Part shown: in pieces, positions 1 through 9,456 of the stretch
How the letters are laid out: every line of letters starts with the position of its first letter
Position numbering within the stretch: the first letter of the stretch is position 1
Assembly: GCF_013778505.1 (NCBI RefSeq)
Contig: NZ_JAAOWU010000017.1
Coordinates: 61,812-125,811, forward strand
Source: Pseudomonas sivasensis
GTDB taxonomy: Bacteria; Pseudomonadota; Gammaproteobacteria; Pseudomonadales; Pseudomonadaceae
Reading direction: 5' to 3'
DNA length: 64,000 nt
The notes under the pieces: generated by a model
Database searches by the model: none
What the model was told of the DNA's origin: nothing
Seen by the model: the letters and a program-made list of their open reading frames with translations, nothing else
Translations under genes and position numbers: made by a program

Positions 1-329
1 GTGGCGAAGTTCTCTCCGGACTTGGCGCCGTGGGCCACCAGGTCGCGCAGCACCAGGGTTTTCTTGCGCAGGTCGAAGATCCACAGCCGACGGGCGGTCG
101 ACGGCTGAGAATAGTCAATCACGGCCAGGCGCTCGGAGCGTTCCTCGCCATTGCTGACTGCGCACTGCATCGCGCTCAGGGCACTTTTCAGCACAGTGGG
201 ATTGAGTTCTGGAGCCGAGCGCGCCAGGCTGCTATACAAGGAAGGAGGGTTGCCATTGGCGGCGAGCGCAGAATTGCTCAATACAGCCAAACTCAAGGCG
301 ATCCCCAGGCGATACATAAAAGTCAGCAT
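1..329 (-). CDS. Murein L,D-transpeptidase catalytic-domain protein, N-terminal part
   Basis: The gene runs off the left edge, so only about 109 N-terminal residues are visible. It opens with a signal peptide (MLTFMYRLGIALSLAVLSNS, cleaved after ALA). The segment around YSSLARSAPELNPTVLKSAL and the later VIDYSQPSTARRLWIFDL resemble the start of the YkuD-like 'murein L,D-transpeptidase catalytic domain family' of periplasmic proteins. The catalytic Cys region lies outside the window. A GGGGAG site sits 11 nt upstream of the chosen ATG; an ATG four codons further in is possible. It is divergent from another L,D-transpeptidase gene with only 40 bp between the starts, which suggests a shared cell-wall role. 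Confidence 0.7.
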   Translation of the reverse strand, partial: MLTFMYRLGIALSLAVLSNSALAANGNPPSLYSSLARSAPELNPTVLKSALSAMQCAVSNGEERSERLAVIDYSQPSTARRLWIFDLRKKTLVLRDLVAHGAKSGENFA

Positions 330-369
330 CTACAGTACATCTCCCCCACTGTGGATTGGAGCCAAGCCA

Positions 370-1971
370 TTGTTCAAAAAACACGCATGTTACTTGAGCA
401 TTTGCCTGCTCGTTGCACCATTGGTCGCCACAGCGGATGCGCTGCCGGTGGAACCGCTGCCGGTCACGACCCCCGCGCCGGTGGACCTGGCCCCGTTGCA
501 ACAAGCCCTGGCGCAGTTGCCCAGTGTTTGCCCAGGCCTGGCGCCGCAGATCGACGCGCCAGCCCTTGCGCGCCTGCAAGCGTTCTATCAGCAGCAAGGC
601 GATGCACCGTTATGGTCGGACGAGACGCGCCGCCAAGCACTCCAAACGCAATTGCTGATGCTTGCCGACGATGGCCTGGATCCCACCCACTATAGTCTGC
701 CCGCGCCGCACGCCACGCAAAACGTACTGTGCAGCGATATCGACAGCAGCCAACACTACCTGCAAGCCCTCCAGGACTTGCACTTCGGCCGGCTGCAGCA
801 ATCGCGCTTCGAACCGCTGTGGCATTCCCAGCCTCCCACCCGCGATCCCAACACCGACGTGCTGGCCTTTGCCGCCATCGGCTTGAATGACATGGCGCAA
901 GCGTTCGACCAGGCCCGCCCCAGCGCAGATTTGTACCGCAGCCTGCGCAATGCCTATTCCACGGTGCGCCAGCAGCCATTGCCCCATTGGGAGGCGGTTG
1001 GCAGCGGCCCGTTGTTGCGTCCCGGCATGGAAGACCCACGCGTTCCGGAACTGGCGCGGCGGCTCTACAGCGGCGGTTATCTGCCCAGCGAACCTAAGGG
1101 CGTCGGCAAGCAATACCGTCCTGAATTAGTCACGGCGGTGAAGGCTTTCCAGGTCAGCCACTCCTTGCAATCGGACGGTGTGATCGGCGCCGGCACCGTG
1201 GCCGAACTCAACATCAGCCCGGCCATGCGCCGCGAGCAACTGCGCATCAACCTTGAACGCTTCCGCTGGCTGGCCCAGGACCTGGAGCCCGAAGGCGTGC
1301 TGGTCAACGTCGCCGCCGCGCAATTGAGCGTGTACCAGAGCGGCATCCCGGTGTGGCAAACCCGCCTGCAAGTGGGCCGCGCCGAACGCCAGACGCCGCT
1401 GCTCAAATCCCGCATCACCCGGCTGACGCTCAACCCCACCTGGACGATCCCGCCGACCATCATGCGCGAGGATAAACTCCCGGCCATCCGCCTGAACCCT
1501 GAATACCTGCGCCAGCAAAACCTGCAAGTGCTCGACGCCGAAGGCCACCCGCTGGCGCCCGAGCAGATCGACTGGGCGCGCCCCGGCAATATCCTGCTGC
1601 GCCAGGAAGCCGGGCCGCGCAACCCGTTGGGCAAGATCGTGATGCGCTTTCCCAACCCGTACTCGGTATACCTGCACGACACCCCGAGCCAGCCGCTGTT
1701 CACCAAAGGCCCTCGCGCATTCAGCTCCGGTTGCGTGCGGGTGGAACAACCGTTGTTGCTGCGCGATCTGCTGGTCAGCCCGGCCGAACGCGCGCGCACC
1801 GATGAACTGCTGGCCACTGGCGTGACCCATGAATTCAGGCTGTCCACACCGGTGCCGGTGTTGCTTGGTTACTGGACGGTCGAAGTCGACCGCCAGGGAG
1901 GGTTGGTCTACGCGCCGGATATTTACGCGCGGGACCTGGTGTTGATGAAGGCGATGGGCAGCGTGCTCTAG
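370..1971 (+). CDS. L,D-transpeptidase (LdtD/YcbB type)
   Basis: Periplasmic enzyme expected to make 3-3 meso-DAP crosslinks in peptidoglycan. The 533-residue protein starts at TTG: the only good site is GGAG 8 nt upstream, and a signal peptide follows directly (LSICLLVAPLVATADA). The middle part holds a peptidoglycan-binding domain (region with AVKAFQVSHSLQSDGVIGAGT). The C-terminal YkuD domain carries the HDTPS motif and SSGCVRVE, with catalytic Cys at about residue 455. The reading frame stays open further upstream, but that stretch overlaps the divergent gene and has no signal peptide at its start. The gene converges 7 bp from the ABC transporter gene. Confidence 0.9.
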   Translation: MFKKHACYLSICLLVAPLVATADALPVEPLPVTTPAPVDLAPLQQALAQLPSVCPGLAPQIDAPALARLQAFYQQQGDAPLWSDETRRQALQTQLLMLADDGLDPTHYSLPAPHATQNVLCSDIDSSQHYLQALQDLHFGRLQQSRFEPLWHSQPPTRDPNTDVLAFAAIGLNDMAQAFDQARPSADLYRSLRNAYSTVRQQPLPHWEAVGSGPLLRPGMEDPRVPELARRLYSGGYLPSEPKGVGKQYRPELVTAVKAFQVSHSLQSDGVIGAGTVAELNISPAMRREQLRINLERFRWLAQDLEPEGVLVNVAAAQLSVYQSGIPVWQTRLQVGRAERQTPLLKSRITRLTLNPTWTIPPTIMREDKLPAIRLNPEYLRQQNLQVLDAEGHPLAPEQIDWARPGNILLRQEAGPRNPLGKIVMRFPNPYSVYLHDTPSQPLFTKGPRAFSSGCVRVEQPLLLRDLLVSPAERARTDELLATGVTHEFRLSTPVPVLLGYWTVEVDRQGGLVYAPDIYARDLVLMKAMGSVL

Positions 1972-1978
1972 TCCCCGG

Positions 1979-3715
1979 TCAGTGCTCTTTCTGTGGTGAG
2001 CGGGCTTGTCCCGCGCTGGGCTGCGCAGCAGCCTCAAAACCTGCCACAACCCCAGCGTTTTGTGCCGTTTCAGGGGACCAGGTGCGATCAAACAGTGGCG
2101 CCAGCGCCACCTGATGACTGATGCCAATCACTGTGCATTCAGGCAATTGCTCACGCACCAGCACCAATAGGGCATGCGCACTGGCTTCATCCAGCTGATT
2201 GGTCGCTTCATCCAGGTACAACGTATCCGGCGCATACAGCAGCGCGCGCGCCAGACCGATGCGCTGTTGTTCACCGCCCGACAGTTCCCGCGCCCATTCA
2301 CCTTGTTCGTCCAGGCGCTTTACCAACCCCGGCAACCCCACCTGTAGCAGCACGGCAACCAAGCGCACGCCACTCGGCACTTCAACCGCAGGGTAAGCCA
2401 GCAACTGACGCAGCGGCATGCTCGGCAGATAAGGCTTCTGCGGCAGCAAAAGGCTGCGCCCTGGCGGCAATTGCCAGCCGCCCCGGCAATACGGCCAGAT
2501 GCCCTGCAAGGTGCGCAGCAACGTGGATTTGCCGATACCACTGCGGCCGGCAATCAATAGCCACTCCCCCTGAGCCACTTGTACTGACACATCGCCCAGC
2601 AGCAGGCCCGCGTCAGGGCGCAGTACATCCAGGCCGCTGACGCACAGGCAGTCGCCAATCACCGGTGCCTGGGCCTGGCAGCGGCTGGCGGCGATGGCGT
2701 GTTCAAACTGCCCCAGCCGTTCCACCGCCGAACTCCAGCGCATCAACTTCGGGTACAGCTTGATAAACCAACTGAGGGAGCCTTGCACCGCGCCAAACGC
2801 GCTGCGGATCTGCATCAATCCGCCTAACGTGATGGTCTTGGCCAGAAACGCGGGCAGGGCGGCAAACACCGGAATGATCAGGCTGACCCGTTCATAGCTG
2901 ACGGTAAACAGGCTGAGGTTACGCTCGCGGCCCATCAGTTGCCGCCAGTTGTGCGCAATCGCCTGGAAACGCTCAGCCAGGTGCGCGCGCTCCACCGCCT
3001 CGCCCCGGTACAGGGCGATCTGTTCGGCGTGTTCACGCTTGCGCAGCAGGCTGGCACGAAAGTCAGCTTCATAGTGCTGGCGGTCCACGTTCAGGCGGTG
3101 CAGCGGACGGCCGACCCAGTGGGTGATCAAGCTGCCGGCCAGGGTGTAGAGCACCACAATCCACACCAGGTAGCCCGACAGTGTGATGCTGTATTCGCCG
3201 ACGCTGAACGTCTGCACCCCCGACAGTTGCCAGAGAATGCTCATGAAAGCACCGACCTGGGCCATGTTGATGATGAACGATGCCACCAACTCCACACTCA
3301 GGTCGGCAACGATATCCACGTCCTCGCTGATGCGCTGGTCGGGGTTGTCCGGCTCGCCGTTCAGGCCCAGGCGGTAGAAGGCCTGGTCAGCGAGCCAGGC
3401 ATGGGTGAACTGCTCGGTCATGGCCTGGCGCCAACGCAGCACCAAGGCTTTGCGCACCCAGTCCAGGGCGACGACGATCAGCACATAGGCGCCGAGGTAA
3501 ATCACGTAGCGGCCCATCAGCGCGTACAGCGCAGGCGTGTCGAATGCGCCGAGGGTGTCGTAGAAGCTTTTGCTCCAGGCGTTGATCAAGACATTGATCT
3601 GTACGATCAACAGGCCCATGCCGATGATGCTGACCAGCATCAGCCAGCCCAGCCACTGCGAGCCCTGGCGCCAGAACGGCGCGGCCAGGCGGTAGAACGT
3701 ACGCAGGCTCTTCAA
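1979..3715 (-). CDS. ABC transporter, fused permease/ATPase (SbmA/YddA type)
   Basis: Inner-membrane half-transporter of 578 residues. The N-terminal transmembrane part resembles SbmA/BacA (ABC_membrane_2): WLGWLMLVSIIGMGLLIVQI is the first helix, followed by NAWSKSFYDTLGAFD. The ATPase part has Walker A GRSGIGKS (about 390-397), signature LSGGEQQ (about 478) and Walker B TLYLDEATNQLD. The start overlaps the stop of the upstream M16 protease gene (ATGA), so the two are translationally coupled. E. coli yddA sits beside yddB and pqqL in the same way, and FusD plays this part in Fus systems. The likely job is moving a peptide or small product across the inner membrane after the protease step. 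Substrate and direction are unknown. Confidence 0.85.
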   Translation of the reverse strand: MKSLRTFYRLAAPFWRQGSQWLGWLMLVSIIGMGLLIVQINVLINAWSKSFYDTLGAFDTPALYALMGRYVIYLGAYVLIVVALDWVRKALVLRWRQAMTEQFTHAWLADQAFYRLGLNGEPDNPDQRISEDVDIVADLSVELVASFIINMAQVGAFMSILWQLSGVQTFSVGEYSITLSGYLVWIVVLYTLAGSLITHWVGRPLHRLNVDRQHYEADFRASLLRKREHAEQIALYRGEAVERAHLAERFQAIAHNWRQLMGRERNLSLFTVSYERVSLIIPVFAALPAFLAKTITLGGLMQIRSAFGAVQGSLSWFIKLYPKLMRWSSAVERLGQFEHAIAASRCQAQAPVIGDCLCVSGLDVLRPDAGLLLGDVSVQVAQGEWLLIAGRSGIGKSTLLRTLQGIWPYCRGGWQLPPGRSLLLPQKPYLPSMPLRQLLAYPAVEVPSGVRLVAVLLQVGLPGLVKRLDEQGEWARELSGGEQQRIGLARALLYAPDTLYLDEATNQLDEASAHALLVLVREQLPECTVIGISHQVALAPLFDRTWSPETAQNAGVVAGFEAAAQPSAGQARSPQKEH

Positions 3716-6468
3716 GGGGCATCCACCTTTGGCAGGACGCGCAGCAGCACTTGGTTATTCGCCGGGAACAACTGGCTGGCCAAGGGTTTGAGCAATTCCA
3801 GTCGCAGGCCGTCCGGCAAACGGGTCTGGCGGCTCAGGTAGCGCGGGTCTTGCCATTGGCGTTCGCTGAGCAACAGGCGGCGCCATTGGGTGGTGGGATC
3901 GAGCAAGCGCTTTCGCTCCTGACGGCGCAGTTCCATGCGTTCGTCAGTGACCCATTTCGCATCCACCGAACGGCCTAACTGCGCCAGAGTCTGCTGGGCC
4001 AGCGCCCACAGTTCGTCGGCGCGTTGGGGGTCGCAGGTGAAGCTCAACTGGCTTTCGATGCGCTGGGTGTCGGGGTTCAGTTCGCTGTCGAAGCGCAGGC
4101 GGTAGACGCCGGACGCCTCGCCACGCAGGCGTTGCTTGAGCTGCTGGTTGGCCAGTTCACGCAGGGCTGCGACACGGGCCGCCGCTTCGGGCGTCCATGG
4201 CTGTTCGCTGAAGCTGTTGGCTTCGAGTACCACGCGAGGTTCCAGGGCTACGGCGATGTCGGCGCGGCGTTGACCGGGTTTTTGCAGGGCAGGGCGGCCG
4301 GGTTGGGCAACGCCGCGCGGGATATTGGCCAGTTGCTCGACCAGGGCTTTTGCCAGGTGCGCCGGATCCATGTCCGCCATCAGGTAGTAGGTGACCGGGG
4401 CCTGCGTGAGCTGCTGCCAGTCCTCGTTCAGGGTGCTTGATTGCAATGCCTCCAAGGCGTGTTGATCAGGGGCTTGCCAGGTGTCGACGCCGTAGCGCAG
4501 TTCACGTCGGGCAGCGGCGATGGCGTCGGGTCGGGTGCTCACGCGGGTCAGCAGATCATCGCGGGCAGCGCTGAACAGTTCGTCATCGATCGGCGCGCCC
4601 ACCTGGCTCTGGCGATAGCTTTGCAGCAGTGTGGTCAGGGCGACAATCGAGGCGTTTGAGCGGGCGCTTAATTGCAGGCGCGTAGCACTTTGTTCAAGGC
4701 TCAAGGTTGCCTTGTGCTGTTTACGCCACGCCTCCAATCCTGGCGCGCCACTCTGGTTGCCCAGTTGCGCCGCCATTTGCAGGCGCCAGGCGGGTACGTC
4801 GCGGCGCTCGTAACCGGCGGACGATTCGGCTTGCAGTCGCCATTGGCCGTCTTCGGCATTGCGGCGCAGCCAGACCAGGCGATCACCGTTGCTCAGTTGC
4901 CAGTGCTCGACCTGTTCAGCGGTAAAGCTGCGTTTGCCCAGCACCGAACCGGGTGCACCAGCCGATGGCAGTGTGAAGGTGGCAGCAGGCGGTGCCACCG
5001 GCGGGGCCGACTGCGGCGCTGCCAGTGATGAGTGGGCAATGGACGCGCGCAACTGTTGCACATCGTCCACCGTCGGCAGGCGCACCACACGGTTGCCCGG
5101 CGCGGTGAATTGCAGCACTTGGTCGGGGCTGTTCAGCCAACGGTTCAGGCGGGCATTGAGGGCTGCGAGGTCGATGGTGTCCAGCGCGTTAAGCGTGCGC
5201 TGGGCTATCTGATGCGGCGCGACGACGGGGCGGTTCTGCACGGCTGCATCGTTGAGCGAAGTCACCCATTGCTCGAAGGTGCGCGACTCATCCTTGGCCA
5301 GCATGGCGTCTGCCAATAAGCGGATTTTGCTCCGTTCCCGGTCCAGATCCTGCGCAGTCAACCCGTGTTGGCGCACACGCTCCAACTCGGTCAGCAGCTG
5401 CCTCAGGGCATCGTCATGATGAGCACCGTCAACACCGGCCGCGACGCCCAGTACGCTGGAATACTCGCCGATCAAGGTCTTCTGCGTCGTAAGGCTGCGC
5501 ACGCCGGTTGGCAGGGGTTGGCGGCGTAACTGGGCCAACAGCGCCGACAGGGCCATGCGGTCGACCAAACGCTCGCGGCTGGCTTCGGCCGTGATGCCAC
5601 GGCTGTCCGGTTCGTGCAGGCGAAACAGCAGGGACACTTGGTTGCTGCCGGTTTGCGGGTCTTGCAGGCGGAAGATTTTGAGCTGGTTATCGAGAGGCAG
5701 TTCGCGGTGTTCACGTTCCGGTAGTGCCTTGGCGGGGGGGGTGCCAAAGGCCTGCTGGATCTGCTGCGTCAACTGCTGTGGCTCGAAGTCGCCGACCACC
5801 GACAACACCATGTTATTGGGTACGTACCAACGCTGTTGAAAGCGCTGCAAGGCACCGAGCGACGCTTCGCGGATCGCCGTTTCATTGCCGATGGTGCGAT
5901 GTTGCGGGTAACGCGAACCCACTCGTTGAGTGGCCGCGCGTTGGTCATTCATGCGTTGGGCCACGCCAAGGCCGCCGCGCCATTCTTCGATGACGATGGG
6001 GCGTTCGCGCTCAAGGTCTGCGGCGTTGTAATCACCCGCGAACACCAGTTGCGCAAGCTTTTCCAAGGCTATGGGTGTTTGCGTGGTACCGGCCATGGGG
6101 CTGAGCAGGTACTGGGTGCGGTCATAGCTGGTCATGGCGTTGTAGTTGCGGCCCTGCACCCAACCCAACGCGGTCATCTGCGCACGCAGGTCGCTGGCTT
6201 GGCCCGCACGGCTGCGGAAGGTCAGGTGTTCGAGCATATGGGCCACGCCCACCTGGTCGTCGTCTTCATCCACCGAGCCGGCGCGCACGGTCAGGCGCAG
6301 GTCCAGGCGGCCGGTTTGGGTGCTGTCCTGCACCAAGCGGTATTCCAAGCCATTGGCCAGTTGGCCGCGCACCACCTGGGGCGCCCACGGCAGCGGTTCT
6401 TGGGTGACGGGCGATGCGCAGGCGCACAGCAGCAGTGGGCCGAGCAGGCCTGCAAGTAACTTATTCAT
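3712..6468 (-). CDS. M16 family zinc protease lipoprotein (PqqL/FusC-like)
   Basis: A 918-residue M16 (insulinase/pitrilysin) peptidase. The inverted zinc motif is HMLEH (His77, Glu80, His81), and the distal Glu is expected in the ERERPIVIEEW segment. The length fits a two-half PqqL/FusC clamshell. The chosen ATG follows GGAA by 6 nt and starts a lipoprotein-like signal (LLGPLLLCAC), giving a membrane anchor in the periplasm; a longer open frame begins 19 codons upstream but has no signal. The gene lies 29 bp after the TonB-dependent receptor and overlaps the ABC transporter start. In the Fus/PqqL systems this enzyme cleaves the imported iron protein so that its iron can be used. Confidence 0.88.
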   Translation of the reverse strand: MNKLLAGLLGPLLLCACASPVTQEPLPWAPQVVRGQLANGLEYRLVQDSTQTGRLDLRLTVRAGSVDEDDDQVGVAHMLEHLTFRSRAGQASDLRAQMTALGWVQGRNYNAMTSYDRTQYLLSPMAGTTQTPIALEKLAQLVFAGDYNAADLERERPIVIEEWRGGLGVAQRMNDQRAATQRVGSRYPQHRTIGNETAIREASLGALQRFQQRWYVPNNMVLSVVGDFEPQQLTQQIQQAFGTPPAKALPEREHRELPLDNQLKIFRLQDPQTGSNQVSLLFRLHEPDSRGITAEASRERLVDRMALSALLAQLRRQPLPTGVRSLTTQKTLIGEYSSVLGVAAGVDGAHHDDALRQLLTELERVRQHGLTAQDLDRERSKIRLLADAMLAKDESRTFEQWVTSLNDAAVQNRPVVAPHQIAQRTLNALDTIDLAALNARLNRWLNSPDQVLQFTAPGNRVVRLPTVDDVQQLRASIAHSSLAAPQSAPPVAPPAATFTLPSAGAPGSVLGKRSFTAEQVEHWQLSNGDRLVWLRRNAEDGQWRLQAESSAGYERRDVPAWRLQMAAQLGNQSGAPGLEAWRKQHKATLSLEQSATRLQLSARSNASIVALTTLLQSYRQSQVGAPIDDELFSAARDDLLTRVSTRPDAIAAARRELRYGVDTWQAPDQHALEALQSSTLNEDWQQLTQAPVTYYLMADMDPAHLAKALVEQLANIPRGVAQPGRPALQKPGQRRADIAVALEPRVVLEANSFSEQPWTPEAAARVAALRELANQQLKQRLRGEASGVYRLRFDSELNPDTQRIESQLSFTCDPQRADELWALAQQTLAQLGRSVDAKWVTDERMELRRQERKRLLDPTTQWRRLLLSERQWQDPRYLSRQTRLPDGLRLELLKPLASQLFPANNQVLLRVLPKVDAP

Positions 6469-6497
6469 CAAGGGTTCCAGGCTAATCAGGTGGCTGG

Positions 6498-9317
6498 TTA
6501 GAAGCGGTAGCCGACTTCGAGCCAATATTGGCGGCCGACTTCATAGGTGACGGTCGAGCTGCCACTGCCGACGATCTCGTTGACGTGGTCGGTGACGTTG
6601 GTGATGTCCACCGCGGCGAACAGCGCCTGCTCCTTGCCTGTGGGGATTTCCCAACTGATGCGCATGTCCCACGTGGGGGCGGCCTTGACAGTCGCGGCGT
6701 CGTACACCGCCAGGTCATCGCCGTCGACGGTCACGGTTTTGCTGGTACTGACGATCTGTTCGTAGGGACCGCGATAGCGCAGGAAGTTACTGACGGTGAG
6801 GTTCCACTGCGGGATCTCGGTGATGGTGGTCAGGCGGGCTGTCCAGGGGCGATTGAAGTCGCTGGCAGGCAGGTCGCTATAGGCCATGCGCTTGCCGTCG
6901 TAGATCACGTCAGCATCGGCGAATTCATCGGCGTCGATACCTGACTCGTAAGTGCCGTAGGCGTCTTTGGTGCGTGACCAGTCAAAGGCTGCTTGCACGC
7001 TGGTGCGGGTGCCTTGCCAATTGAATTCCCCTTTGGGGGTGATGGTCAGGCTGATGTTATCGCTCTCGCTGGAAGCTTGGTTGGTGTAGGTGTAGTAGAT
7101 GCTGTCATAGCCGGCTTGTGCTCCAAGGCCCAGCACGCGAGAGGAGGCCTTGACGATTTTGTCCTTGCCTTCGCGGTGCACGTACTTGAGGCGAAAGTCG
7201 GTGTCGAGCCAAACCTGATCAAGCCCCAGGGTCCATTCGTCATCGTAGGGGACCTTGAGGTCGGTCAGCTTGTTCAGGTTTTCCACTTGAGTGGAACGCC
7301 ACGCGCCGTCTTGGGTGGTGCGGGTGTAGAGCGTGTTAAAACCCTGGCGACCGTCGGCCAGGCGGTATTTGAACAGGTTGCGGCCGTAGTAGCGGTTGAC
7401 GCCGAATACCAGCACGGTACTGCGGTCACCGAAGAAGTCGTAGTCACCGGCAAAACGTGGGGCCAGGTTCTGTTGTTGCATGTAGTCGTCGCCTTCCAGG
7501 CGTAACCCCGGACGCAGGCCGAGCTTGCCGATCTGCATCGCGTCTTCGACGAACACTGCGTATTTGTTTTCCGTCAGGTCGATCTTGCCGGCGCCGTACT
7601 CCAGGCGCGTACCCGCCCACTGGCGGGTGGACCCGTTGAGCAGCGTACCGATGGAACACAGGTTGTCGTTGTTGGCGCAGGTGGCAATGCTGTCGCGCTT
7701 GTTGATGGTGGCGGAGGTGGCCATTTTTTCCCGCTCCCAGGTCGCTTGGGTGCGGGTCAGTTGCAGACCGGTGACCACTTTGTGTTCGGTGCCCGCCCAG
7801 TTGAAGGCCTGCCAGTCAGCCTTGAGTTTGTAGTCGATGCTGCTCTGGGTCTGGTCCAGGTTGCCATAGGCACCCTCGCCACTACGGGAGTTGGTAGTTT
7901 CCGGGCGACCCCAGTCTTTGGTCGTGGAGTAGAACCAGGCGATCGCGTCATTGGATTCGGAGCGGCGCGAGCTGTTGAGGTCGCTGACCGCCAGCGTGTG
8001 CGACCAGCGCGCCGTGTCGCCTTCCCATACGGCTTTGACCGAGCCCTGCCAGCCGCCGTTGATGTTGGTGAAATCAGCGTTGCGGTAGTTTTCGCGGAAA
8101 TAGGTGTTTTCCTGGGGCGCCTGGATAAATGAACCGTCGAGGCTGAGCCTGTCGTTGACGTTCCAGTAGGACTTGACCATGTAGTTGTCGAGTTGACGCG
8201 TCTGGTCCCGAGTGTTCTCGCCGGTGGGGCTGTTGTAGCCCCCGGTGTAGGTGTTCAACGGAATGACCGAGCGCTTTTGCGAGAAGCTCAGGATGCCGCC
8301 GAAGTCTTCGGTCAGGTGGCCTTCGAGTCTGCCGCGCAGCGTCGTCTTCTCGAACTCGGGCTGGTATTGCTCGTTGGATGCGTTGTCGAAGTTAGCTTGG
8401 TCTTTCTCGGTGATGTGGTAACTCGTCCACGCCGACCGGCTCATGGAATAGGAGAATTTACCGTGCAGCGCCTGCGTGGGCCGACGGGTGATAGCGTCGA
8501 CTACACCACCGTTGAATCCCCCATATTCGGCGGGCACGTTGCTGTCGTAGACCGTCACTTCCTGCAGCAGGTCGGCGTCCAGGGCGATGCCGTGGGAGCG
8601 ACTCGGTGCTGCATCGAACTGACGGGTTTCGCCGTAGCCGTGGGCGCCGGGGTCGAGGTCGTTGTTGATCGAGATACCGTCGATCATGAAGTTGTTCTGG
8701 TAGAACTTGGCACCGTTGATGCTGATGTCCGCCGGGTCGATTTCTCCGGGGGTCTTGGAACTCTGCTGCGCACCGCTGAACTGCACGCTGGGGTGCATTT
8801 GCAGCAGCGTGGTGATGTCGCCATTGGCGCCGGGGAAGGCCTGGATCGCCTTTTGATCAATAACGGTGGCGCCCTGGAACGAGTTTTCCTGGGTGAAACC
8901 CAGCACCACCGTGCTGTCCAGCATTAAGGGTTCACCAGCAGCGGCATTGGGCAGGCGATGGAATACCAGCGCGCCATCCTGATAGCCCCAGCCGATGCCG
9001 GTCCCTTGCAACAGGTAAGCGAGGGCAGCGTCGTTGCTCATGTCGCCATTCACACCGGGGGAACTCACGCCCTTGAGCAGCTGCGGGTCAACGCTCACTT
9101 GCTTGCCGCTCTGTAGGCCGAAGGCGATCAAGGCGCCGGCCAGCGGCTGCGGCGGGATGTTGAACACGTGGCCCGAGGCGGGCGCATCGGGTTGCGCCAG
9201 GGCCAGCGGCAGCGGGCCAAATGCGCAGCAAAGCCCGAGCACGCTGGCGGCAGCACCTTTTTTCAGGCGCAGCGGCCACGTGCCCGGCGTACCGAACGGG
9301 TGAAGGGTGTGTGTCAT
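6498..9317 (-). CDS. TonB-dependent receptor with N-terminal signalling (STN) domain
   Basis: Outer-membrane receptor of 939 residues. After a signal peptide (ending PLPLALA) comes a secretin/TonB short N-terminal domain (FNIPPQPLAGALIAFGLQSG to YLLQGTGIGW), the periplasmic part that talks to a FecR-type anti-sigma factor. A plug domain follows, with TVIDQKAIQAFPG and NFMIDGISINN. The barrel ends in LEVGYRF, with the usual terminal Phe. ATG is chosen because GGGGA lies 8 nt upstream; the open frame extends eight codons to a TTG. Being directly upstream of the M16 protease and downstream of fecI/fecR-type genes points to ferric-ligand or iron-protein uptake with surface signalling. Confidence 0.92.
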   Translation of the reverse strand: MTHTLHPFGTPGTWPLRLKKGAAASVLGLCCAFGPLPLALAQPDAPASGHVFNIPPQPLAGALIAFGLQSGKQVSVDPQLLKGVSSPGVNGDMSNDAALAYLLQGTGIGWGYQDGALVFHRLPNAAAGEPLMLDSTVVLGFTQENSFQGATVIDQKAIQAFPGANGDITTLLQMHPSVQFSGAQQSSKTPGEIDPADISINGAKFYQNNFMIDGISINNDLDPGAHGYGETRQFDAAPSRSHGIALDADLLQEVTVYDSNVPAEYGGFNGGVVDAITRRPTQALHGKFSYSMSRSAWTSYHITEKDQANFDNASNEQYQPEFEKTTLRGRLEGHLTEDFGGILSFSQKRSVIPLNTYTGGYNSPTGENTRDQTRQLDNYMVKSYWNVNDRLSLDGSFIQAPQENTYFRENYRNADFTNINGGWQGSVKAVWEGDTARWSHTLAVSDLNSSRRSESNDAIAWFYSTTKDWGRPETTNSRSGEGAYGNLDQTQSSIDYKLKADWQAFNWAGTEHKVVTGLQLTRTQATWEREKMATSATINKRDSIATCANNDNLCSIGTLLNGSTRQWAGTRLEYGAGKIDLTENKYAVFVEDAMQIGKLGLRPGLRLEGDDYMQQQNLAPRFAGDYDFFGDRSTVLVFGVNRYYGRNLFKYRLADGRQGFNTLYTRTTQDGAWRSTQVENLNKLTDLKVPYDDEWTLGLDQVWLDTDFRLKYVHREGKDKIVKASSRVLGLGAQAGYDSIYYTYTNQASSESDNISLTITPKGEFNWQGTRTSVQAAFDWSRTKDAYGTYESGIDADEFADADVIYDGKRMAYSDLPASDFNRPWTARLTTITEIPQWNLTVSNFLRYRGPYEQIVSTSKTVTVDGDDLAVYDAATVKAAPTWDMRISWEIPTGKEQALFAAVDITNVTDHVNEIVGSGSSTVTYEVGRQYWLEVGYRF

Positions 9318-9456
9318 GCAAAGATCCCCGCGCCGGCACAAAAAACCGGCCAGTCAATGAATACGAATAAATCTCAATTGCTGCGCGCGGGACAGAAGAC
9401 GGGACAGCGCGGGGGATTTTCAGAAAAAAGCTGAATTATTTTTAAATGCCGGGAAA

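Noticed and set aside
151..369. Longer N-terminus of the L,D-transpeptidase
   Set aside because: The open frame overlaps the divergent gene and has no signal peptide; the TTG at 370 has a ribosome site and starts a proper signal peptide.
1126..2127. Long minus-strand frame opposite the L,D-transpeptidase and other long shadow frames (for example 49939-51435, 47370-48449, 31329-32579, 37588-38829)
   Set aside because: High GC content opens antisense frames; these run opposite genes with clear domains, and their translations show no family motif and biased composition.
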